From the NCBI RefSeq assembly GCF_006227205.1, contig NZ_VCNG01000009.1, positions 124,001 through 188,000 of the forward strand: a stretch of 64,000 nucleotides of DNA, given 5' to 3'. Below, one piece after another: positions 8,355 through 17,510 of this stretch (the stretch's first letter is position 1; each line of letters opens with the position of its first letter). The translations under genes were made by a program, and so were the position numbers. The DNA is from Pseudomonas sp. ICMP22404. GTDB lineage: Bacteria; Pseudomonadota; Gammaproteobacteria; Pseudomonadales; Pseudomonadaceae. The notes under the pieces are model-generated. The model saw only the letters and a program-made list of their open reading frames with translations, was not told where the DNA came from and ran no database searches.

Positions 8355-11300
8355 TCAGTTTCCTTTGTTCAGGGCCCCCTGAAAACGCCGCAGGTCGAGT
8401 GTCAGTGGGAACTCGTCAGCCACCTCCAGATTGGGTATCGGCAGTTTCCCAGGAGTGTGTCCCAGACGGAAGAAACGCGCCATCCGCCGGCTCTCGGCCT
8501 CGTTGGCATTCACCGGCAGGCTGTCGTAGTTGCGCCCGCCCGGGTGTGCCACGTGGTACTGGCAACCGCCCACGGAACGCTGCATCCAGGTGTCGAGCAG
8601 ATCGAAGACCAGCGGCGCGTGGACCGGGATGGTTGGCTGCAGGCAACTGGCGGGCTGCCAGGCACGGAAACGCACCCCGGCGACAAACTCTCCGACCCGG
8701 CCGGTGGGTTGCAGCGGCACCGGCACACCGTTGCACGTCAGCAGATACCGTTGCGGGGCCAGGCCGTTGAGCTTGACCTGCAAGCGCTCCAGGGATGAAT
8801 CCACATAGCGCACGGTGCCACCGACTGCGCCCTCCTCGCCCAGCACATGCCAGGGTTCCAGGGCCTGGCGCAATTGCAGCTCGATACCGCCCGCCGCGTA
8901 ATCGCCCACTTTCGGGAAGCGGAACTCCAGGTGCGCGGCGAACCACTCGGCCCGCAGCGGGTAACCGGCGGTATTCAGTTCTTCGATGACATCGGCGAAG
9001 TCCTGCTCGATGAAGTGGGGCAACAGGAACCGGTCATGCAGCTCGGTGCCCCAGCGCGCCAGTTTGGCCGGCGCATAAGGTTCGCGCCAGAACCGCGCCA
9101 CCAGCGCCCGCAATAGTAATTGCTGGGCCAGGCTCATGCGGGCGTGGGGAGGCATTTCAAAGGCGCGCAATTCCAGCAAGCCGAGACGCCCTGTCGCGCC
9201 GTCCGGCGAATACAGCTTGTCGATGCAGAATTCGGCACGATGAGTGTTGCCGGTCACGTCGATCAACAGGTTGCGCAACAACCGGTCAACCAACCAGGGT
9301 GGGCATGCCTCGCCTGGCTCCGGCATCTGCGCAAAGGCGATTTCCAGTTCGTACAGCGCATCGTTACGCGCTTCGTCCACCCGGGGCGCCTGGGACGTCG
9401 GGCCGATGAACAATCCGGAAAACAGATAGGACAACGACGGATGGTTATGCCAGTAGCTGATCAGGCTGCGCAGCAGATCGGGGCGTCGCAGGAACGGTGA
9501 GTCAGCCGGCGTCGCACCGCCGAGGACGAAGTGGTTACCGCCGCCCGTGCCGGTATGCCGACCATCGATCATGAACTTCTCGGTGGTCAGCCGGGTTTGC
9601 CGTGCCTGCTCGTAGAGGAATTCGGTGCGCTCGACCAATTCATCCCAAGACGCCGACGGCTGCACGTTCACTTCAATCACGCCCGGATCGGGCGTGATGC
9701 GGAAGTTACCCAGCCGTGGATCGCTCGGCGGCTCGTAGCCCTCCAACAACACCGGGCACTGCAGCTCCTCGGCGGTGGCCTCGATGGCACTGACCAGTTC
9801 AAGGTAATCCTCGACCCGCTCCAGCGGCGGCATGAACAGATACAGCCGACCTTCGCGGGCCTCGGCACAGAATGCGGTGCGGGTCAGCCAGTCGGCGGAC
9901 ACGTCGATTTCCGGCACGCGATCCTCTTCGATCAGCGCCTCGCCGTGACGGGCCAGCTTTTCGGCGCCGGGCAGCTCAGGTAAATCCTGATTAGGGTCGG
10001 TCGGGTGAATGAATGGATACTCGGCTGCCGTCACCCACGGCTGGGACGCCAGCGGCAAGCGATAGCCCAGGGGCGAATCCCCCGGCACCAATCGGCAGTG
10101 GTTATCCCTCAGGTACCAGCGACCGCTCTGCCATTGATCGCCCTTGGCGGTGCGGGCCAGTGGCAAGACCTGGCCGATCACTTTGTCCAGGCCCTGGCTG
10201 AAAACCTTGTGCAACCGCGCCCGCTCCAGGGCATCGTCCAGGCGTGGGTCCTGGGCGCTGACATTCGAAGGCAACGCGCCTTCGCGCCAGAGGTAATAGA
10301 AGTTGTCTTCGTAGGCCGGAAACACGAAGCGCGCGGGAATGTTCAAACGTTCAGCGACGCTAGTCAGAAAACGCCCGGCCATCTCGCCATCGGCACCGTA
10401 ATCCTGCTGCTCGTCCGCGATCAAACTGCTGTTATGCCAGATCGGCACGCCGTCACGCCGCCAGTAGCAGTTGAGGGACCAGCGCGGTAACTGTTCGCCG
10501 GGGTACCACTTGCCCTGGCCGAAATGCACCAGCCCCTGGGGCGCGTAGTGCTTGCGCATGCGCTGGAACAACTCGGCGGAGAGCCGACGCTTGTCCGGGC
10601 CGAGCGCTGCGGTATTCCACTCGGCGCCGTCAGGGTCATCGATGGAGACGAAGGTCGGCTCGCCGCCCATGGTCAGCCGAACATCGCCTTCCAGCAGGTC
10701 AGCGTCGATTTGCCGGCCCAATGCCTGGATCGCCAGCCATTGCTCTTCGGTGTAGGGCTTGGTCACCCGCGGCGCTTCCCATACCCGCTCCACGGACATT
10801 TCGTGGCTGAATTCACATTCGCACGGCTCCACCAGGCCCGTGATCGGCGCCGCCGATGAAGGATCAGGACTGCACGCCAGCGGAATATGCCCTTCGCCGG
10901 CAAACAGGCCGGACGTCGCATCCAGGCCGATCCAGCCGGCGCCGGGCAGGTAGACCTCGCACCAGGCATGCAGGTCGGTGAAGTCCACTTCGGTACCGGA
11001 CGGACCGTCGAGGCTTTTCACATCGGCGGTCAATTGGATCAGGTAACCGGAGACGAACCGCGCGGCCAGGCCCAGGTGACGTAACAGTTGCACCAGCAAC
11101 CAGGCCGAGTCGCGGCAGGAACCGGACGCCTGTTCCAGGGTGTGTTCCGGGGTCTGGACACCGGGCTCCATGCGGATCAAATAGCTGATGTCGTCGTGCA
11201 GGCGCTGGTTGAGCGCCACCAGAAAATCCACCGCCGGCAGCGGCGTGCGGTCGATGCCATCCAGGTACGCCTTGAGTTTCGGCGTCAGCGGCAACGTCTC

Positions 11301-11654
11301 CAGGTACGGCATCAGCTCGTGTTTCTCATCGGCCCCGTAGGTGAATGGAATCTTTTCGGCGTAGGGTTCGAGGAAAAAGTCGAACGGATTGAACACCGCC
11401 ATTTCCGCCAGCAGATCGACCTCGATCCGCAGCTCTTTGGTTTTTTCGGGGAACACCAGGCGCGCCAGGTAATTGCCTTGGGGATCCTGCTGCCAGTTGA
11501 TGAAGTGCTGCTCAGGCGAAACTTTCAATGCATAGGAAAGAATCCGCGTACGGCTGTGGGGCGCGGGGCGCAAGCGAACGATCTGCGGGCCGAGCTCGAC
11601 GGCACGGTCGTAACGGTAATGCGTGACGTGATGCAATGCGACATGGATCGACAC
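8355..11654 (-). CDS. Large DUF2126 protein with N-terminal transglutaminase domain
   Basis: The 1099-residue protein starts with a transglutaminase-like module. Its N-terminal region VALHHVTHYRYDRAVELGP is followed by the triad Cys180 (SGSCRDSAWL), His229 (DLHAWCEVYL) and Asp245 (GWIGLDATSG). The rest is the long DUF2126 (COG4196) region, with LTMGGEPTFVSIDD, GKWYPGEQLPRW and HTGTGGGNHFVLGG, which has been predicted to carry an amidoligase-like fold. The GTG at 11654 is chosen because AGGAGG lies 6 bases upstream and the protein then begins MSIHVALHHVTHY; the longer frame upstream has no such signal. It is first in the three-gene cluster with the ATP-grasp/alpha-E fusion and the smaller transglutaminase. 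Function is unproven; a cytoplasmic peptide or amide ligase-hydrolase system is the best inference. Confidence 0.88.
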   Translation of the reverse strand: MSIHVALHHVTHYRYDRAVELGPQIVRLRPAPHSRTRILSYALKVSPEQHFINWQQDPQGNYLARLVFPEKTKELRIEVDLLAEMAVFNPFDFFLEPYAEKIPFTYGADEKHELMPYLETLPLTPKLKAYLDGIDRTPLPAVDFLVALNQRLHDDISYLIRMEPGVQTPEHTLEQASGSCRDSAWLLVQLLRHLGLAARFVSGYLIQLTADVKSLDGPSGTEVDFTDLHAWCEVYLPGAGWIGLDATSGLFAGEGHIPLACSPDPSSAAPITGLVEPCECEFSHEMSVERVWEAPRVTKPYTEEQWLAIQALGRQIDADLLEGDVRLTMGGEPTFVSIDDPDGAEWNTAALGPDKRRLSAELFQRMRKHYAPQGLVHFGQGKWYPGEQLPRWSLNCYWRRDGVPIWHNSSLIADEQQDYGADGEMAGRFLTSVAERLNIPARFVFPAYEDNFYYLWREGALPSNVSAQDPRLDDALERARLHKVFSQGLDKVIGQVLPLARTAKGDQWQSGRWYLRDNHCRLVPGDSPLGYRLPLASQPWVTAAEYPFIHPTDPNQDLPELPGAEKLARHGEALIEEDRVPEIDVSADWLTRTAFCAEAREGRLYLFMPPLERVEDYLELVSAIEATAEELQCPVLLEGYEPPSDPRLGNFRITPDPGVIEVNVQPSASWDELVERTEFLYEQARQTRLTTEKFMIDGRHTGTGGGNHFVLGGATPADSPFLRRPDLLRSLISYWHNHPSLSYLFSGLFIGPTSQAPRVDEARNDALYELEIAFAQMPEPGEACPPWLVDRLLRNLLIDVTGNTHRAEFCIDKLYSPDGATGRLGLLELRAFEMPPHARMSLAQQLLLRALVARFWREPYAPAKLARWGTELHDRFLLPHFIEQDFADVIEELNTAGYPLRAEWFAAHLEFRFPKVGDYAAGGIELQLRQALEPWHVLGEEGAVGGTVRYVDSSLERLQVKLNGLAPQRYLLTCNGVPVPLQPTGRVGEFVAGVRFRAWQPASCLQPTIPVHAPLVFDLLDTWMQRSVGGCQYHVAHPGGRNYDSLPVNANEAESRRMARFFRLGHTPGKLPIPNLEVADEFPLTLDLRRFQGALNKGN

Positions 11655-11829
11655 GGCGTGCCTCCTGCAAACCTGGGCGGAATAGAAAGCGGCGCAAGAC
11701 TTATGCCATGCAGGCTGGCCGGACACTTTCTTCGTCTACTCAAGGCAGTAGAGCACTAAAACGGAACGATGCCCGACTTCCCGTGCACAGAGGTGCACAT
11801 AAATGTGGCGGGGATCGTAGCGAATCGAC

Positions 11830-12291
11830 TCAGCGGCGCGAGCGTGAGGTCTTTATCGCTTGAGAGAGGCGTTCACGCTGATGGCGAATTTCGACCAGTT
11901 TGCTGCGCATTTCACGGTGGCGTTTGCTGTTGAGCAACAGCAAGCCCAATAGCGGAAACAACACAGCCAGCCCATAAAGCACTTGATGAGGGGCGAAGTA
12001 AATCATCGGCAGCACAAACGCCAGGCAGGCAACAAACACCCCCACCAGCAGCCACACCCAGCGCGGTCGTCCCCACAGGACCATCAGGTTACCGTGGGCC
12101 ACCAGCAGGGTGACCACGGCACCAGCCAGCATGATGTAGATGCCGCTGTCCTCCAGCGGCCATGCTCGGAAATAGGTGACAAACGCCAGCGCAAGCGCCA
12201 AGGCAACGGAAAGGTAGGCGGTGAAGATGGCCGCGATGAAGGCAAGGAAGTGCCGCTGGAAGAACACCCGGAGCGTCAGTTCCTTGTTCAT
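11830..12291 (-). CDS. Small four-helix membrane protein, candidate immunity protein
   Basis: I do not recognise a named family. The 153-residue protein has four strongly hydrophobic segments (about 15-40, 50-72, 78-99 and 103-120) and a basic cytoplasmic tail rich in Arg and Lys (KRHREMRSKLVEIRHQRERL). It starts by a four-base ATGA overlap with the stop of the gene at 12288-13208, so its synthesis is tied to that protein. A polytopic inner-membrane protein encoded directly behind a hydrophobic, glycine-rich protein is the usual arrangement for immunity to pore-forming effectors. That role is inference from layout and composition alone. Confidence 0.7.
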   Translation of the reverse strand: MNKELTLRVFFQRHFLAFIAAIFTAYLSVALALALAFVTYFRAWPLEDSGIYIMLAGAVVTLLVAHGNLMVLWGRPRWVWLLVGVFVACLAFVLPMIYFAPHQVLYGLAVLFPLLGLLLLNSKRHREMRSKLVEIRHQRERLSQAIKTSRSRR

Positions 12292-13208
12292 TCATCGAAC
12301 TCTTCATACAGACCAATGGCAATGGTTTTGACATTGCCCGATAACGCACTCCCGGTCAGCCCGATAGCGGCCCCGAGGGAGTCCTTGATCTGGGTGATGG
12401 TGCCGTGCCTGAGTTCTGCGGTCGTATATCGCTTGGGCAAGGAGCCCGCAAGCTGCTTCAGCTTGAGCATCTTTGACGTCAGGCGCGGATCGTTGATGCT
12501 CAGCAGCTCTTTGGTCAACTTGGCCCGTTCCTGCCTGTTCAACCCCCTCAGGACTTCCCGCATGGTCTTGCCCGTCGACGCTTTGGCGACCCGCACCAAT
12601 TTGATCGTCGTCAATGCCGAAGCCCCCACGCCCACCAGCGAAGCCGCATCCAGACCTATCGAGACATTCTGGTACCAGCCTTCGCTGTCCAGCCAGTCGT
12701 TCACTTCGGGTTTGGCAACTTCAAGCGTGGTGCGAGCAAGGCCGTTGACGCATTGCAGACTGCTGGCCCCCGCCGCCGTCCAGGCAACTGCGACCATGAC
12801 GCCACTGGCACCGGCACTGAAGGGGATCAGCAGCGTTCCGCTGGCGATCACCGACCAACTGATCAACGCACCCGCACAGGACAGAGTAGTGTTTACCGCT
12901 TCCATGACCAGGCGCGATTCGCGAGGATTGCTCTGCACCTGTTGGGCGAACTGCTCCGGCGTTATGTACTTCTGCGCCTCGCGCAAAATGATCCGCTTGG
13001 GCTTGATGCTGCAGATCGGCTTGAATTCCCGCAGGGTCACCACGTTGAACTCTGCATCGATATACACCACGCCAGCGCCGACAATGCCGGGATCGGCGTC
13101 AATGGCAGCGAACAGTTTTGGCAGGTTGATCTGGCTTTCGATGCGTTGGCGGGCCATGAACTGGGAGGGGCTGTAGTCCATGCCGATGCCGGGTAACGGG
13201 GTGCTCAT
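12288..13208 (-). CDS. Hypothetical Ala/Gly-rich membrane-active protein, candidate effector
   Basis: The 306-residue product has no family I can name. Residues 1-105 are soluble in character (MSTPLPGIGMDYSPSQFMAR at the start; a segment GVVYIDAEFNVVTLREF). They are followed by hydrophobic, small-residue-rich stretches at about 108-155 (GALISWSVIASGTLLIPFSA and GASGVMVAVAWTAAGAS), 183-205 and 277-300 (LGAAIGLTGSALSGNVKTIA) with repeated GxxxG-like spacing. This layout resembles membrane-inserting bacterial toxins. There is no signal peptide, so export would need a secretion machine such as type VI. The ATG at 13208 follows AAGGACGACCC; the longer frame upstream is not protein-like. Its stop overlaps the start of the four-helix membrane protein. 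No vgrG, hcp, PAAR or Rhs gene is nearby. Confidence 0.72.
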   Translation of the reverse strand: MSTPLPGIGMDYSPSQFMARQRIESQINLPKLFAAIDADPGIVGAGVVYIDAEFNVVTLREFKPICSIKPKRIILREAQKYITPEQFAQQVQSNPRESRLVMEAVNTTLSCAGALISWSVIASGTLLIPFSAGASGVMVAVAWTAAGASSLQCVNGLARTTLEVAKPEVNDWLDSEGWYQNVSIGLDAASLVGVGASALTTIKLVRVAKASTGKTMREVLRGLNRQERAKLTKELLSINDPRLTSKMLKLKQLAGSLPKRYTTAELRHGTITQIKDSLGAAIGLTGSALSGNVKTIAIGLYEEFDE

Positions 13209-13302
13209 GGGTCGTCCTTGGAGTCTATAAGTCAAGTTGTGGGCAGCACTGAACGGTGGCGGGCGCCACGATAGCAAAGGAGTAGCACTGCCGCTAGAAA
13301 GC

Positions 13303-13330
13303 AAAACGCCAGCACTTAGGCTGGCGTTTG
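13303..13330 (-). terminator. Terminator of ygiQ
   Basis: AAACGCCAGC and GCTGGCGTTT form a 10-bp stem with a 6-base loop (13304-13329), just past the YgiQ stop. On the minus strand it runs into TTTTGCTTTCT, a modest U-tract. It also separates ygiQ from the promoter region of the candidate effector gene. Confidence 0.7.
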
Positions 13331-13347
13331 CGACAGGGTTTGGGCGA

Positions 13348-15648
13348 TCAGCGCGGCACGACCGGCTTGCGCGCCGGCTTCGGCCCTTTGCCCTTGGCGG
13401 CGTCCTTGCGCTCCTTGGCCGCCTGCTGGTTGCGGGCGAACGCGGCGGCCTTGGCCTGCTCGCGCTTGTCCCACGAGTTGCCGCCGTCGCTGGCACGTGG
13501 CGGCAGGCCGGTGTGCTGGGTCAGGATCCGGGTGGTGTCCTTGCCCACCTTATGGCTGCCGGCCGGCGTCGAGTTCTTGCGACGGGCACTCTGGTAGCTG
13601 TCAGTCGCCGGCTGGTGCAGCGGGATCAACTGGTGCTTGCCCGGCCCGATCAGGTCGGCACGGCCCATGCGGGTCAACGCCTCACGCAGCATCGGCCAGC
13701 CCTTGGGGTCGTGATAGCGCAGGAAGGCCTTGTGCAGGCGGCGCTGCTCTTCGCTCTTGACGATGGTCACCCCGTCGCTCTTGTAGGTGACCTTGCGCAG
13801 CGGGTTCTTGCCCGAGTGGTACATGGCCGTGGCGGTGGCCATCGGCGACGGATAGAACGCCTGCACCTGATCAGCCCGGAAACCGTTGCCCTTGAGCCAC
13901 AGCGCCAGGTTCATCATGTCTTCGTCGGTGGTGCCCGGGTGAGCGGCGATGAAGTACGGAATCAGGTACTGCTCTTTCCCGGCTTCCTTGGTGTACTTCT
14001 CGAACATCCGCTTGAACCGGTCATAAGTGCCGATACCCGGTTTCATCATCTGGTTGAGCGGGCCTTCCTCGGTGTGCTCCGGGGCAATCTTCAGGTAACC
14101 GCCGACGTGGTGGGTCACCAGCTCCTTGACGTACTCCGGCGACTCGACGGCCAGGTCGTAACGCAGGCCGGAGGCGATCAGGATCTTCTTCACCCCAGGC
14201 AACGCGCGGGCGCTGCGGTACAGCTGGATCAGCGAGGAATGGTCGGTGTTCAGGTTCGGGCAGATGCCAGGGAACACGCAGGACGGCTTGCGGCACGCGG
14301 ATTCGATCTCCGGGCTCTTGCAGGCGATGCGGTACATGTTCGCGGTCGGGCCGCCGAGGTCGGAAATCACCCCGGTGAACCCCGGGACCTTGTCGCGGAT
14401 CTCCTCGATCTCGCGAATGATCGACTCTTCGGAACGGTTCTGGATGATCCGGCCTTCGTGCTCGGTGATGGAGCAGAACGTACAGCCGCCGAAGCAGCCG
14501 CGCATGATGTTCACCGAGAAACGGATCATCTCGTAAGCCGGAATCTTTTCCTTGCCGTACGCCGGGTGCGGAACACGTGCGTAAGGCATGCCAAACACGT
14601 AGTCCATTTCCTCAGTGGTCATCGGAATGGGCGGCGGGTTGAACCAGACATCGACCTCACCGTGTTTCTGCACCAAGGCCCGGGCATTGCCTGGGTTGGT
14701 TTCCAGGTGAAGCACGCGGTTGGCGTGGGCATACAGCACCGCGTCGTTACGGACCTTCTCCACCGACGGCAGGCGGATCACGGTCTTGTCACGGGTCATT
14801 TTCGGGCTCGCCAGGATCTGCACGACCTTGGCTTCGCTCGGGTCCTCAACCGGCCCTTTTTCCTGTTCGATGGCGCAGGCCGCGGTGTCCTGGGTGTTCA
14901 CATACGGATTGATGATCTTGTCGATCTTGCCCGGACGGTCGATACGGGTGGAGTCCACCTCATACCAGCCTTGCGGCGTGTCGCGACGGATGAACGCGGT
15001 GCCGCGCACATCGGTGATGTCTTCGATCTTGTGGCCGTAGGACAGGCGCTGGGCAACCTCGACAATCGCCCGCTCGGCGTTGCCATAGAGCAGGATGTCG
15101 GCGCTGGCGTCGATCAGGATCGAGTTGCGCACCCGGTCCTGCCAGTAATCGTAATGGGCGATGCGGCGCAGGGACGCCTCGATGCCGCCCAGCACGATGG
15201 GTACATGCTTGTAGGCTTCCTTGCAGCGCTGGCTGTAGACCAGGCTCGCACGGTCCGGCCGCTTGCCCGCCAGACCGCCCGGCGTGTAAGCGTCATCGGA
15301 ACGGATTTTCTTGTCGGCGGTGTAGCGGTTGATCATCGAGTCCATGTTGCCGGCCGCGACGCCGAAGAACAGGTTCGGCTCGCCGAGTTTCATGAAGTCG
15401 TCTTTGGACTGCCAGTTCGGCTGGGCAATGATCCCGACGCGAAAGCCCTGGGCTTCCAGCAGCCGGCCGATAATGGCCATGCCGAACGACGGGTGATCGA
15501 CATAAGCATCACCGGTCACGATGATGATGTCGCACGAATCCCAGCCGAGCTGATCCATCTCCTCCCTGCTCATGGGCAGGAACGGCGCCGGGCCGAAACA
15601 TTCGGCCCAGTACTTGGGATAGTCAAATAACGGCTTGGCTGCTTGCAT
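13348..15648 (-). CDS. YgiQ family radical SAM protein
   Basis: The 766-residue protein is a UPF0313/YgiQ radical SAM enzyme. The cluster-binding CxxxCxxC motif is present as CFGGCTFCSITEHEG in the middle of the protein, preceded by an N-terminal region (CFGPAPFLPMSREEMDQLGW, VTGDAYVDHPSFGMAIIGRL) very like E. coli YgiQ. The C-terminal about 70 residues are a Lys/Arg/Ala-rich tail. The reaction is unknown. The start at 15648 (MQAAKPLFDYPKYWAECFGP) matches family N-termini; the frame is open 49 codons further upstream into a REP element, which is not credible coding. A terminator hairpin follows. Confidence 0.92.
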   Translation of the reverse strand: MQAAKPLFDYPKYWAECFGPAPFLPMSREEMDQLGWDSCDIIIVTGDAYVDHPSFGMAIIGRLLEAQGFRVGIIAQPNWQSKDDFMKLGEPNLFFGVAAGNMDSMINRYTADKKIRSDDAYTPGGLAGKRPDRASLVYSQRCKEAYKHVPIVLGGIEASLRRIAHYDYWQDRVRNSILIDASADILLYGNAERAIVEVAQRLSYGHKIEDITDVRGTAFIRRDTPQGWYEVDSTRIDRPGKIDKIINPYVNTQDTAACAIEQEKGPVEDPSEAKVVQILASPKMTRDKTVIRLPSVEKVRNDAVLYAHANRVLHLETNPGNARALVQKHGEVDVWFNPPPIPMTTEEMDYVFGMPYARVPHPAYGKEKIPAYEMIRFSVNIMRGCFGGCTFCSITEHEGRIIQNRSEESIIREIEEIRDKVPGFTGVISDLGGPTANMYRIACKSPEIESACRKPSCVFPGICPNLNTDHSSLIQLYRSARALPGVKKILIASGLRYDLAVESPEYVKELVTHHVGGYLKIAPEHTEEGPLNQMMKPGIGTYDRFKRMFEKYTKEAGKEQYLIPYFIAAHPGTTDEDMMNLALWLKGNGFRADQVQAFYPSPMATATAMYHSGKNPLRKVTYKSDGVTIVKSEEQRRLHKAFLRYHDPKGWPMLREALTRMGRADLIGPGKHQLIPLHQPATDSYQSARRKNSTPAGSHKVGKDTTRILTQHTGLPPRASDGGNSWDKREQAKAAAFARNQQAAKERKDAAKGKGPKPARKPVVPR

Positions 15649-15770
15649 GTCGATGACCGGTATAAAAGATGAAAAATCGCGGGGGCGGAATATAGCACAA
15701 AAAATAGCCAATTCCGACGGCCATGGTCGGAAATCGGCAGCGGCCCATCGTCGGATCGCCGCCCGGAGCA

Positions 15771-15830
15771 GACTCGCTCCCACAGGGCAATGCAATCTCG
15801 TGTGGGAGCGAGCCTGCTCGCGATGAGGCC
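15771..15830. repeat. REP elements between ygiQ and dnaB
   Basis: A partial inverted half (GCAGACTCGCTCCCACAG) and a full TGTGGGAGCGAGCCTGCTCG copy lie back to back in the short gap between the ygiQ promoter region and the end of dnaB. Confidence 0.75.
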
Positions 15831-15849
15831 AGATCAGGCAACGACGAAC

Positions 15850-17247
15850 TTACTCATCATCATCGAAGTTGTAGCTGCCCGGCGCCAGGTTCTCGAACCG
15901 CGTGTACTTACCGATGAACGCCAGGCGGATAAAGCCGATCGGGCCGTTCCGCTGCTTGCCGATGATGATTTCGGCAATGCCCTTGTGCTCCGTCTCGGGG
16001 TGATACACCTCGTCGCGGTACACGAACATGATGACGTCGGCGTCCTGCTCGATCGCTCCGGATTCCCGCAAGTCGGAGTTCACCGGACGCTTGTTGGGAC
16101 GTTGTTCCAGGGAGCGGTTCAACTGGGACAAGGCCACGACCGGGCAGTTGAACTCCTTGGCCAGGGCCTTGAGGGAACGGGAGATTTCGGAAATCTCGTT
16201 GGTTCGGTTGTCACCACTGGAGCCCGGGATCTGCATCAACTGCAGGTAGTCGATCATGATCAGCGCAATATCACCGTGCTCGCGCACCAGGCGGCGGGTC
16301 CGGGCGCGCATTTCCGACGGGCTGATGCCGGCGGTGTCATCGATGAACAGCTTGCGGTCGTTGAGCAGGTTGACCGCCGAGGTCAGGCGCGGCCAGTCGT
16401 CATCTTCCAGTTGGCCGGAACGGACCTTGGTCTGATCGATACGCCCCAGGGACGACAGCATACGCATGATCAGCGATTCACCTGGCATCTCGAGGGAATA
16501 CACCAGCACCGCCTTGTCGCTGCGCAGCACGGCGTTTTCCACCAGGTTCATCGCAAAGGTGGTCTTACCCATGGAAGGACGGCCGGCGACGATGATCAGG
16601 TCGGCCGGTTGCAGGCCACTGGTCTTCTCGTCGAGGTCGGTGTAGCCGGTCGACAAGCCGGTGATGGCATTGTCGGTGTTGAACAGGGTGTCGATACGGT
16701 CGATGGCCTTGGTCAGCAACTCGTTGACCCCCACCGGACCGCCGGTTTTCGGCCGGGCTTCGGCGATCTGGAAGATCTGCCGTTCGGCTTCGTCGAGGAT
16801 CTCTTCGGCGGTACGGCCTTCGGGGTTGAAGGCGCTGTCAGCGATTTCGTTGCTGATACCGATCAACTGACGCAACGTCGCCCGCTGGCGGACAATCTGC
16901 GCATAGGCCTTGATGTTGGCGACGGACGGCGTGTTTTTCGCCAACTCACCCAGGTAGCCGAGGCCGCCGACCTGGGAGGTCTGGCCTTCCTTGTCCAGTT
17001 GCTCGGACAGGGTGACCACGTCGATCGGCATGTTCTGATCGGCCAGCTTGGCGATCGCACGGAAGATCAGGCGGTGGTCATGTCGGTAGAAATCGCCGTC
17101 GGAGACTTGATCGAGCACGCGTTCCCAGGCGTTGTTGTCCAGCATCAGACCACCGAGCACGGCCTGCTCGGCCTCGATGGAATGCGGCGGCACCTTCAGG
17201 GCAGCGGTTTGCAGATCGTATTGCTCGGGAGCGGTGATTTCGTTCAT
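15850..17247 (-). CDS. dnaB: Replicative DNA helicase DnaB
   Basis: DnaB is the hexameric 5'-3' helicase that opens the replication fork and recruits primase. The 465-residue protein has the N-terminal helical domain (PPHSIEAEQAVLGGLMLDN), the linker, and a RecA-like C-terminal domain with Walker A GRPSMGKTT and Walker B MIDYLQLM. The start at 17247 (MNEITAPEQYDLQTAALKVP) matches Pseudomonas DnaB; a GTG two codons earlier is also open. No intein is present. The downstream alanine racemase gene that I recall next to dnaB in P. aeruginosa is not here; a REP element and ygiQ follow instead. Confidence 0.97.
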   Translation of the reverse strand: MNEITAPEQYDLQTAALKVPPHSIEAEQAVLGGLMLDNNAWERVLDQVSDGDFYRHDHRLIFRAIAKLADQNMPIDVVTLSEQLDKEGQTSQVGGLGYLGELAKNTPSVANIKAYAQIVRQRATLRQLIGISNEIADSAFNPEGRTAEEILDEAERQIFQIAEARPKTGGPVGVNELLTKAIDRIDTLFNTDNAITGLSTGYTDLDEKTSGLQPADLIIVAGRPSMGKTTFAMNLVENAVLRSDKAVLVYSLEMPGESLIMRMLSSLGRIDQTKVRSGQLEDDDWPRLTSAVNLLNDRKLFIDDTAGISPSEMRARTRRLVREHGDIALIMIDYLQLMQIPGSSGDNRTNEISEISRSLKALAKEFNCPVVALSQLNRSLEQRPNKRPVNSDLRESGAIEQDADVIMFVYRDEVYHPETEHKGIAEIIIGKQRNGPIGFIRLAFIGKYTRFENLAPGSYNFDDDE

Positions 17248-17308
17248 GGCCACTTGATTCTTTGGGAAACCCAGGGGGTTATGAAAATCAGGAATTGCAG
17301 AAAGACAA

Positions 17309-17338
17309 AGGGCACGACCTGTAAACAGGATCGTGCCC
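17309..17338 (-). terminator. Terminator downstream of rplI
   Basis: GGGCACGA(T)CCTG and its pairing partner form a strong imperfect stem around TTTA. On the minus strand the stem runs straight into TTTGTCTTTC. It lies about 170 bases past the L9 gene and before dnaB, and would end the rpsF-rpsR-rplI transcript. The bases between it and rplI (17340-17510) show no gene. Confidence 0.75.
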
Positions 17339-17510
17339 GATGTTACCGGCTAGCACCCAAGGGTGCCAGCCGACAGGTATTAAAGTGCCTGCGCGTCGAT
17401 CATGCTGCGTTGAAAACAGGCTCGGAATGCTCATTTACAACCAGTAAACTCCGCTTCCTCGCCTGTTTTCGCCTTGCCTGATCGCCGCTCGGCGACTTTT
17501 CGTACAAAGC

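Noticed and set aside
13237..15630. Long plus-strand open frame (797 codons) opposite ygiQ
   Set aside because: Antisense shadow; the minus strand carries the radical SAM motif and family N-terminus.
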